A DNA stretch of 5,049 nt from Candidatus Puniceispirillum sp. (GTDB taxonomy: Bacteria > Pseudomonadota > Alphaproteobacteria > Puniceispirillales > Puniceispirillaceae): the NCBI GenBank assembly GCA_016780525.1, contig JADHLR010000116.1:1-5049 (forward strand), given 5' to 3'. Both the position numbers and the translations under genes were made by a program. This document shows positions 1 to 5,049 of this stretch, one piece after another. Numbering within the stretch: position 1 is the first letter of the stretch; each line of letters starts with the position of its first letter. The notes beneath the pieces were generated by a model. That model was not told where the DNA came from. It did no database searches and saw nothing but the letters and a program-made list of their open reading frames with translations.

Positions 1-944
1 GGGTCAGCGATGATGCCAGATTCAACCGCGCCACCAAAGGCCTGTATGAAATGGGGTCAACCTTCAAGGTGTTGAATACAGCGATTGCGCTGGAAACCGG
101 CGCTACCAACATCAATCAAAGATTTGAAGTGGCGAAACCGCTGCGCATTTCACGCTTTACCATCACCGATTATAAGCCGCGCGTCAGGCCGCTGAATGTG
201 CCGGAAATCATGGTTTATTCATCCAATATCGGATCGGCCCGGATCGCCGAGGCGATTGGCGCTGAAACCCAGCGCGCCTACATGGACAAGCTTGGCTTGC
301 TCGATCGCCTGCCGCTCCAATTGCCCGAAACATCGAAACCACTCTCGCCAAAAACATGGCGTCGCGCCACCACAGCGACGGTGTCTTACGGTCATGGCAT
401 TTCCATATCAATGGTGCATCTAGCCAGCGCCATCGCTGCTGCTGCCGGCACCGGCCATTGGATCCCGCCAACTTTGATCAAACCAAAAACCGGCGAAGCA
501 CCTATGGCTATGCGGGTGTTTTCCGACAGCACCACCCGCGCTGTGCGCTCGATGATGCGGCTGGTGGTCTCACATGTTGATGGCAGCGGCAATCTAGCCG
601 AAGCGCCCGGCTATATGGTCGGGGGGAAAACCGGCACGGCTGAAAAAATCAAAACCGGCGGCTATAACAGAAAAGCGAACGTCACGACATTTGCCGCGAT
701 ATTCCCGGTGCATGACCCGCGCTATGTCATCATCACCATGGTCGACGAGCCAAAAGGTCAGAAACATTCCTATGGCTATGCGACGGCTGGCTGGGTCGCC
801 GCCCCGCCAATCCGGCCGATTGTTCAACAGATTGCGCCGTTGTTAGGGATTCTTCCTGTTGACGAAAATTCGCCGTCAATTCGCCAAAAACTCATGCTTG
901 ATTTCAAGATTGGTAATGAGGAGGCCACCCTTGCGTCTTACTGA
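1..944 (+). CDS. ftsI: Peptidoglycan D,D-transpeptidase FtsI (PBP3), 3' part
   Basis: This is the C-terminal part of the septal penicillin-binding protein that cross-links stem peptides during cell division. The gene starts upstream of the window. The first whole codon is at base 3, and 313 residues are visible before the TGA at 942-944. The visible part is the periplasmic transpeptidase domain. The catalytic SxxK motif is STFK, with its serine codon at 57-59, inside an NRATKGLYEMGSTFK context typical of FtsI. The SxN motif is SSN at 219-227. The KTGT motif is at 627-638, within GGKTGTAEK. The N-terminal membrane anchor and dimerisation domain lie outside the window. The position directly ahead of murE, murF and mraY supports FtsI over other class B PBPs. 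The gene overlaps murE by about 14 bases, and the end of ftsI contains the murE ribosome binding site. The active site looks intact. The ATG at 51 is internal and not a start, because the frame is open and conserved back to the window edge. Confidence 0.96.
   Translation, partial: VSDDARFNRATKGLYEMGSTFKVLNTAIALETGATNINQRFEVAKPLRISRFTITDYKPRVRPLNVPEIMVYSSNIGSARIAEAIGAETQRAYMDKLGLLDRLPLQLPETSKPLSPKTWRRATTATVSYGHGISISMVHLASAIAAAAGTGHWIPPTLIKPKTGEAPMAMRVFSDSTTRAVRSMMRLVVSHVDGSGNLAEAPGYMVGGKTGTAEKIKTGGYNRKANVTTFAAIFPVHDPRYVIITMVDEPKGQKHSYGYATAGWVAAPPIRPIVQQIAPLLGILPVDENSPSIRQKLMLDFKIGNEEATLASY
918..924 (+). promoter_or_regulatory. Strong ribosome binding site for murE
   Basis: GAGGAGG lies within the last codons of ftsI, six bases before the TTG at 931. 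It is a close match to the anti-Shine-Dalgarno complement at good spacing. It is the main reason for choosing the TTG over the in-frame ATG at 916, which overlaps this site and has no clear ribosome binding site of its own. Its location inside ftsI suggests that murE translation is coupled to termination of ftsI. Confidence 0.75.
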
Positions 945-2457
945 TCTGCTGGAGAATCTTGTAGACCTGCCGCGCGACACCGCCGCCACGGATATTCATG
1001 GCCTAACTATTCATGGCCTAACTATTCATGGATTAACGGTCAATTCGGCAGCGGTGAGCAAAGGCGATTTGTTTTTTGCCTTGCCCGGCAGTCGGCATGA
1101 TGGCCGTGATTTTATTGATGACGCTGTGGCCAGAGGCGCTGGTGCCATTGTGACGGACGATCGACCATTTAAACGCCAAAGCGCCATCGCGATACCGGTT
1201 CTGCAGGCACCCAACCCGCGACAGGTTATGGCGGCGGCGGCGGCACGTTTCTGGCCACAGCAATCCGGCATGATAGCTGCGGTGACTGGCACCAACGGCA
1301 AAACATCAACCGTTGAATTTATGCGCCAAATCTGGGCGCGGGTGAATTGGTCAGCCGCATCCATTGGCACCATTGGCATCCGTGGCACCGATACACATGA
1401 TACGCATGCACCGCGCTCCAATATCCCGCAATTGACCACGCCTGACAGCATCAGCCTGCATGCAACGGTTGCCGCCATCGCCAAACAGGGGGTGACGCAT
1501 CTGGCACTTGAAGCCAGCAGCCACGGCCTTCAGCAGTACCGTCTGGACGGGCTGAATATTCATGTTGCCGGCTTCACCAATCTAAGCCGTGATCATCTCG
1601 ATCACCATTGCGATATGGATGATTATTTTGCCGCAAAAGCCCGTTTGTTTGACAAGGTGCTGAGCGAGGGCGGCAGTGCGGTGATCAATATTGACGATGC
1701 CTATGGCAAAAAACTTGTCAGCCGCATCAAACACCGGCCGGTTGTGGTCAAAACCTTTGGCACCAGCAAAGACGCAGATTTTCATATCAAACAAATCAGC
1801 ACAACCAATGTCGGGCTCGATCTGCAGCTTGTCTATCAGGGCAAAACCTGGCACATCCCGCTGGCACTTGCCGGCACCTTTCAGGCGATGAATGCCCTAA
1901 CAGCGGCGATCATGTGCCATATGAGCGGCCTGCCGCTGCATGACTCGCTGGGATCTCTGGCCTATCTCACATCGGTGCCGGGACGCATGCAGATGGTGCA
2001 TGGCCACCCGGAAAAGGCACAGATAATTGTCGATTACGCGCATACGCCGGATGCATTGGCGGCGGCGCTGGCGGCGCTGCGACCGGCCGCCACCGGAAAA
2101 CTTGTCGTTTTGTTCGGCTGCGGTGGCGACCGCGATACCGGAAAACGTGCCGAAATGGGGCATATCGCCAGCACCGGTGCTGATCAGGTGTTTGTCACCG
2201 ACGATAACCCGCGCACCGAGGATGCGGCCAGCATCCGTGCCGCCATCATCGCCGCCTGTCCGGCAGCCATTGAAATCGCCAGCCGCGACAAAGCCATTGC
2301 CGCAGCGCTGGCCAGCGTTGGCTCCGGCGATGTCCTGCTGATTGCTGGCAAGGGCCATGAGACGGTTCAGCTCGTTGGCAATGAAAGCTTGCCATTTGAC
2401 GATGCCGCGATCGCTAGCCATCTGATGGTGCAAATGCAAAAAGAGGCTGTCCAATGA
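931..2457 (+). CDS. murE: UDP-MurNAc-L-alanyl-D-glutamate--2,6-diaminopimelate ligase
   Basis: This cytoplasmic ATP-dependent amide ligase adds meso-diaminopimelate to UDP-MurNAc-L-Ala-D-Glu (EC 6.3.2.13). From the TTG at 931 it is 508 residues, normal for MurE. The N-terminal UDP-binding domain has KGDLFFALPG and is followed by the central ATPase domain. The P-loop TGTNGKTS is at residues 119-126 (Lys124). TTPDS precedes the conserved EASSH at 194-198. The lysine expected to be carbamylated is Lys236 in YFAAKARLF. The C-terminal domain has DNPR at 425-428, the established marker for meso-DAP rather than L-lysine specificity. The start was chosen because MRLTDLLENL matches the usual MurE N-terminus and has a strong ribosome binding site. 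The alternative ATG at 916 would add five residues. The TTG at 859 reads further into ftsI and is unlikely. Oddities are three tandem IHGLT units at residues 22-36 and NSA at 38-40, where the family usually has DSR. The stop overlaps the murF start as ATGA. Confidence 0.97.
   Translation: MRLTDLLENLVDLPRDTAATDIHGLTIHGLTIHGLTVNSAAVSKGDLFFALPGSRHDGRDFIDDAVARGAGAIVTDDRPFKRQSAIAIPVLQAPNPRQVMAAAAARFWPQQSGMIAAVTGTNGKTSTVEFMRQIWARVNWSAASIGTIGIRGTDTHDTHAPRSNIPQLTTPDSISLHATVAAIAKQGVTHLALEASSHGLQQYRLDGLNIHVAGFTNLSRDHLDHHCDMDDYFAAKARLFDKVLSEGGSAVINIDDAYGKKLVSRIKHRPVVVKTFGTSKDADFHIKQISTTNVGLDLQLVYQGKTWHIPLALAGTFQAMNALTAAIMCHMSGLPLHDSLGSLAYLTSVPGRMQMVHGHPEKAQIIVDYAHTPDALAAALAALRPAATGKLVVLFGCGGDRDTGKRAEMGHIASTGADQVFVTDDNPRTEDAASIRAAIIAACPAAIEIASRDKAIAAALASVGSGDVLLIAGKGHETVQLVGNESLPFDDAAIASHLMVQMQKEAVQ
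994..1038 (+). repeat. 15-base in-frame tandem repeat, three copies, within murE
   Basis: The unit ATTCATGGCCTAACT occurs at 994-1008 and again, identically, at 1009-1023. A third copy at 1024-1038 differs at three of 15 positions. The unit is a multiple of three, so the reading frame is kept and each copy encodes IHGLT. MurE proteins normally have a single such segment before the DSR-type loop of the N-terminal domain, so the two perfect copies look like a recent duplication adding up to ten residues. The repeat itself is seen directly; its recent origin is inferred from the identity of the copies. Confidence 0.93.
2441..2446 (+). promoter_or_regulatory. Ribosome binding site for murF
   Basis: AAGAGG lies in the last codons of murE, seven bases before the ATG at 2454. 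It supports that start, which forms an ATGA overlap with the murE stop. The layout favours re-initiation by ribosomes finishing murE. Confidence 0.6.
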
Positions 2458-3914
2458 CCCCGGCACAGCTATTCTGGACAATTGACGAGATTGCTGCGGC
2501 CACAGATGGCCAGCCACACAGTGATGCCGCCGCCAATATCACTGCCAATATCAGCGCCACCAGCATCACCGGAATCAGCATCGACAGCCGTGACACCAAG
2601 CCGGGCGATCTGTTTGTGGCCTTGCCTGGCACCACGTCAGATGGCCACAAGTTTCTGCCAGCGGCAATGGCGGCCGGCGCCAGCGCGGCTCTGGTCACGC
2701 AGATTGACAATGCCGTTGCGCTGCCGCAAATCTGCGTCCGCGATTGTCTGCAGGCTTTACGCCAGCTGGCGATGGCCGGTCGGCAACGCTTTCAGGGCAT
2801 AGAATTTGGCATCACCGGGTCGGTTGGCAAAACCGGCAGCAAGGACATGTTGTGGCACGCGCTGTCACAATTTGGCAGTTGCCACGCCAGCCAGCGCAGC
2901 TTCAACAATCACATTGGCGTGCCTGTCACGCTTGCCAGCTTGCCCGCAGATGCTGATTTTGCCGTTCAGGAAATGGGCATGAATGCGGCTGGCGAGATTG
3001 CCAGCCTGACCCGTTTGACGCGGCCACAGATCGGTTTTATTACCCGTATCGCCGATACCCATCGTGAGTTTTTCACCTCAACCGCTGATATTGCTGCTGC
3101 GAAAGCCGAGATTTTTCAGGGGCTTGAGGGGTTATCAACCGCCATCTTAAATCACGATGATGCGTTTTTCGAAAACCTGCGGACGGCGGCTATTCAGGCC
3201 GGTGCGAAAAAAGTGATCAGCTTTGGCCGACACCAAGAGGCTGACTATCGGCTGCTGTCTATTGATCATCATGATGCTGGCATGATGATTCATGCCAGCC
3301 TTGCCAGATCCCCCTGTATTTTTACGTTGCGCATGTATGGCAGTCATCTTGCTGAAAATGCCATGGGCGTGCTTGCCTGTGTTGCGGCGGCGGGTCTGCC
3401 AGCCGATAAAGCTGCCGCCGCGCTGGTCGATTGCCTACCCCCAACCGGACGTGGCCGGCGATTCAGCGGCATCTATCACAGCCGCAATATCAGCATCATT
3501 GATGACAGCTACAACGCCAGCCCGGCCTCAATGAGCGCGGCTTTTGCCAGCCTCGCCAACACACCGCCACAGATTATGGTTCTGAGCGAGATGCGCGAGC
3601 TGGGCGAGGCAACGGCGGCGGCGCATGCGGCGCTGGCACCGCATATCAACAAACTGGCACCACGTCTGGTGATTACGATTGGCGCGGCGATGCATGACAT
3701 GCTTGACGGTTTGGATGAATCGATCAGCGGCTTTGCCGCGGCCGATATCAGCGCCGCCATCGCCCATCTCACCCAATCGATATGTGACGGTGACCGTATT
3801 TTCATCAAAGGGTCAAACGGCTCTGGTGCCTGGCGTGTCCGCGATGCGCTCTGCGCTGCGATCACCCCGGATGCACCGCAAAACACCGTGAAAGGGGCCA
3901 GCCATGCTGCCTGA
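2454..3914 (+). CDS. murF: UDP-MurNAc-tripeptide--D-alanyl-D-alanine ligase
   Basis: This cytoplasmic Mur ligase joins D-Ala-D-Ala to UDP-MurNAc-tripeptide, making the pentapeptide precursor (EC 6.3.2.10) that MraY uses next. It is 486 residues, within the usual MurF range. The N-terminal domain has IDSR (DSR at residues 44-46) followed by PGDLFVALPG. The ATP-binding P-loop TGSVGKTGSK is at 121-130 (Lys126). SFNNHIGVP follows, then EMGMN at 173-177. The lysine expected to be carbamylated is Lys217 in AAKAEIF. The C-terminal half has DDSYNASP at 350-357 and KGSNGS at 452-457, both MurF-type motifs. FNNHIGVP and DDSYNASP separate it from MurE, MurC and MurD. The ATG shares ATGA with the murE stop, and the 3' end overlaps mraY by 11 bases. 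A short duplicated ANIT/ANIS stretch lies at residues 27-34. All core catalytic motifs look intact. Confidence 0.97.
   Translation: MTPAQLFWTIDEIAAATDGQPHSDAAANITANISATSITGISIDSRDTKPGDLFVALPGTTSDGHKFLPAAMAAGASAALVTQIDNAVALPQICVRDCLQALRQLAMAGRQRFQGIEFGITGSVGKTGSKDMLWHALSQFGSCHASQRSFNNHIGVPVTLASLPADADFAVQEMGMNAAGEIASLTRLTRPQIGFITRIADTHREFFTSTADIAAAKAEIFQGLEGLSTAILNHDDAFFENLRTAAIQAGAKKVISFGRHQEADYRLLSIDHHDAGMMIHASLARSPCIFTLRMYGSHLAENAMGVLACVAAAGLPADKAAAALVDCLPPTGRGRRFSGIYHSRNISIIDDSYNASPASMSAAFASLANTPPQIMVLSEMRELGEATAAAHAALAPHINKLAPRLVITIGAAMHDMLDGLDESISGFAAADISAAIAHLTQSICDGDRIFIKGSNGSGAWRVRDALCAAITPDAPQNTVKGASHAA
2532..2555 (+). repeat. 12-base tandem repeat, two copies, within murF
   Basis: GCCAATATCACT at 2532-2543 is followed directly by GCCAATATCAGC at 2544-2555; ten of 12 bases are identical. 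In frame they encode ANIT and ANIS. They lie about ten residues before the DSR loop of the MurF N-terminal domain. This is a weak repeat that could arise by chance, listed mainly because murE has a stronger one at the matching place. Confidence 0.6.
3265..3299 (+). other. Overlapping alternative hairpins within murF
   Basis: Two perfect 9-bp inverted repeats share bases. One pairs ATCATCATG (3265-3273) with CATGATGAT (3281-3289) around a seven-base loop. The other pairs GCTGGCATG (3276-3284) with CATGCCAGC (3291-3299) around a six-base loop. They cannot form together because 3281-3284 is used by both. There is no U-tract, so this is not an intrinsic terminator. The region codes for SIDHHDAGMMIHASL in murF. 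The structures are certain as sequence, but a function is only a possibility. Confidence 0.45.
3892..3897 (+). promoter_or_regulatory. Ribosome binding site for mraY
   Basis: AAGGGG lies six bases before the mraY ATG at 3904, inside the end of murF. It supports that start, which gives an 11-base overlap with murF, and suggests coupled translation. Confidence 0.55.
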
Positions 3915-4992
3915 TCTGCTTGTACCGCTGGCTGACCAGTTCCAGGCCTTTAATCTATTTCGCTATATTACCTTTCGCACTGGCGGTGCCACCATTACCG
4001 CGCTGATCATCAGCCTGCTATGTGGGCCGGCCTTTATCCGCTGGCTGAAAGCGCATCAGGTCGAAGGCCAGCCCATTCGTGATGACGGGCCAGAATCGCA
4101 TTTATTGACCAAAATTGGCACACCAACGATGGGCGGCTTGCTGATCCTAATCGCCTTTGTGGTCTCGACATTGCTGTGGATGCCCCTGTCGAACCCCTAT
4201 TTATGGCCGGTCTTGCTTGTGGTCATTGCCTTTGGCGCGATTGGCAGCGTCGATGACTGGATGAAATTGCGGCGGCGCTCACATAATGGCATGTCGGCGC
4301 GGATGAAAATGGGCATGCAGCTGGTCGTCGGCTTTATTGCGACCCTCGCCTTTGTGCAATTATCGCCGGAAAGCCTGCGCTATGGCGTTGCCGTACCATT
4401 CCTCAAAGACACCCTCATCAGCATGGGCGTTTTATATGTGCCATTTGCCGTGATGGTCATTGTTGGCGCCTCTAATGCGGTCAATCTGACCGACGGTCTG
4501 GATGGATTGGCGATTGTCCCGGTGATGATTGTTGCCGGCTGTTTTGCGCTGATCGCCTATCTTGCCGGCAATTATAATTTCGCCACCTATCTGCAAATCA
4601 ATTATGTCCCGGGCACCGGTGATCTGGCGGTGATGTGCGGCGCATTAATCGGATCCGGGCTGGGCTTTTTATGGTTTAACGCACCGCCAGCGCGGGTGTT
4701 TATGGGCGACACCGGGTCGCTTGCACTGGGCGGCGGTCTTGGCGCTATTTCAGTGGCGACACGGCATGAACTGGTGCTGGCAATCACCGGCGGTCTGTTT
4801 GTTGTCGAGACAGTTTCGGTGATCTTGCAGGTGGCTTCATTCAAACTCACCGGCAAGCGGATTTTTCTGATGGCGCCGCTGCATCATCATTTTGAAAAAA
4901 AGGGCTGGGCAGAACCAACCATCGTCATTCGCTTCTGGATTATTTCAGTGGTGCTGGCAGTGGCTGGCCTGTCTTCGCTGAAACTACGTTAG
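3904..4992 (+). CDS. mraY: Phospho-N-acetylmuramoyl-pentapeptide-transferase
   Basis: MraY is an integral inner-membrane enzyme that transfers phospho-MurNAc-pentapeptide from UDP to undecaprenyl phosphate, forming lipid I (EC 2.7.8.13). At 362 residues it is a typical length. Hydrophobic stretches consistent with the family's ten transmembrane helices run through it, for example near residues 27-48, 77-94, 98-115, 137-153, 172-190, 202-221, 239-257, 291-310 and 341-358. Conserved motifs are GPESHLLTKIGTPTMGG at 62-78, the DD pair Asp117-Asp118 in SVDDWMKL, NAVNLTDGLDGLA at 191-203, FMGDTGSLALGG at 266-277 (Asp269), and the HHH motif at 327-329. These are the known Mg-binding and catalytic elements, and all are present. 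The ATG at 3904 gives an N-terminus (FNLFRYITFRTGGA) that matches alphaproteobacterial MraY and has an AAGGGG ribosome binding site. The gene sits between murF and a probable murD, the normal dcw order. Confidence 0.98.
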   Translation: MLPDLLVPLADQFQAFNLFRYITFRTGGATITALIISLLCGPAFIRWLKAHQVEGQPIRDDGPESHLLTKIGTPTMGGLLILIAFVVSTLLWMPLSNPYLWPVLLVVIAFGAIGSVDDWMKLRRRSHNGMSARMKMGMQLVVGFIATLAFVQLSPESLRYGVAVPFLKDTLISMGVLYVPFAVMVIVGASNAVNLTDGLDGLAIVPVMIVAGCFALIAYLAGNYNFATYLQINYVPGTGDLAVMCGALIGSGLGFLWFNAPPARVFMGDTGSLALGGGLGAISVATRHELVLAITGGLFVVETVSVILQVASFKLTGKRIFLMAPLHHHFEKKGWAEPTIVIRFWIISVVLAVAGLSSLKLR

Positions 4993-5004
4993 GAAAACAG
5001 GCCA

Positions 5005-5049
5005 ATGCTCTGTCCACACACCATGTCAGGTCAAACAGTTGGGGTCCTC
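5005..5049 (+). CDS. murD: Probable start of UDP-MurNAc-L-alanine--D-glutamate ligase, 5' fragment
   Basis: An open frame begins at the ATG at 5005, 12 bases after mraY, and runs off the window after 15 codons. It encodes MLCPHTMSGQTVGVL. The GQTVGVL end resembles the first beta strand of the MurD Rossmann-type N-terminal domain, just ahead of the expected GxGxSG loop, which is cut off. MurD follows mraY in most dcw clusters, and that context carries most of the weight. AGGA at 4991-4994, overlapping the mraY stop, and CAGG at 4998-5001 could serve as ribosome binding sites. An in-frame ATG at 5023 is an alternative start that would place the beta strand nearer the N-terminus, but it has no clear ribosome binding site. 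The product would be a cytoplasmic ligase adding D-glutamate, the step before MurE. Confidence 0.65.
   Translation, partial: MLCPHTMSGQTVGVL

Noticed and set aside
859..930. Extension of murE upstream to the TTG at 859
   Set aside because: It would overlap ftsI by 86 bases, has no good ribosome binding site, and adds residues not seen in MurE proteins.
1026..1484. A 152-codon minus-strand open frame opposite murE
   Set aside because: It is a shadow of the conserved MurE frame covering the P-loop region; the predicted protein resembles no known family.
1589..1605. GTGATC / GATCAC inverted repeat in murE
   Set aside because: The stem is only six bases and falls in codons for the conserved NLSRDHLDHH segment, so chance plus protein constraint explains it.
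1897..2517. A 206-codon open frame on the minus strand opposite murE and the start of murF
   Set aside because: It lies antisense to clearly conserved ligase sequence, has no recognisable domain, and its composition is what reverse reading of the GC-rich sense codons would give.
4993..5004. Possible terminator or promoter between mraY and murD
   Set aside because: The gap is 12 bases with no stem-loop or T-tract; it holds only plausible ribosome binding sequence.
1..5049. Mobile element, CRISPR, RNA gene or novel accessory system
   Set aside because: The whole window is filled by overlapping conserved cell wall genes in the standard order; no terminal repeats, spaced repeats, transposase or tRNA-like sequence was seen.

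Overview
The window is an internal segment of a division and cell wall (dcw) cluster. All genes lie on the + strand in the canonical order ftsI (3' part) - murE - murF - mraY - murD (first codons only). The coding DNA is moderately GC-rich. The murE product carries the DNPR motif of meso-diaminopimelate-adding enzymes, so the organism makes Gram-negative-type meso-DAP peptidoglycan. The N-terminus of MraY (an FNLFRYITFRTGGA block) and the wording of MurE and MurF resemble alphaproteobacterial proteins. I infer an alphaproteobacterium, possibly a marine lineage, but cannot assign an order from the sequence alone.

Layout: bases 1-944 hold the C-terminal transpeptidase domain of FtsI/PBP3, with the catalytic SxxK, SxN and KTGT motifs all present. 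murE most likely begins at a TTG at 931 behind a strong GAGGAGG ribosome binding site, overlapping the end of ftsI by 14 bases. murE and murF share an ATGA overlap at 2454-2457. murF and mraY overlap by 11 bases (3904-3914). After mraY ends at 4992, a 12-base gap leads to the probable start of murD at 5005, which runs off the window. There is no room for internal promoters or terminators between genes, and the arrangement suggests one translationally coupled transcript. No non-coding stretch is longer than about 12 bases.

The genes act in sequence. MurE adds meso-DAP to UDP-MurNAc-L-Ala-D-Glu, and MurF adds D-Ala-D-Ala to finish the UDP-MurNAc-pentapeptide. MraY transfers the phospho-MurNAc-pentapeptide to undecaprenyl phosphate to make lipid I. 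FtsI cross-links the finished peptidoglycan at the septum. MurD acts one step before MurE.

No novel system is visible; this is core housekeeping sequence. The points worth a second look are small. They are a 15-base tandem repeat that adds extra IHGLT units to the N-terminal domain of MurE, a loss of the usual DSR residues just after it, a shorter tandem repeat at the equivalent place in MurF, a non-ATG start for murE, and a pair of mutually exclusive hairpins inside murF.
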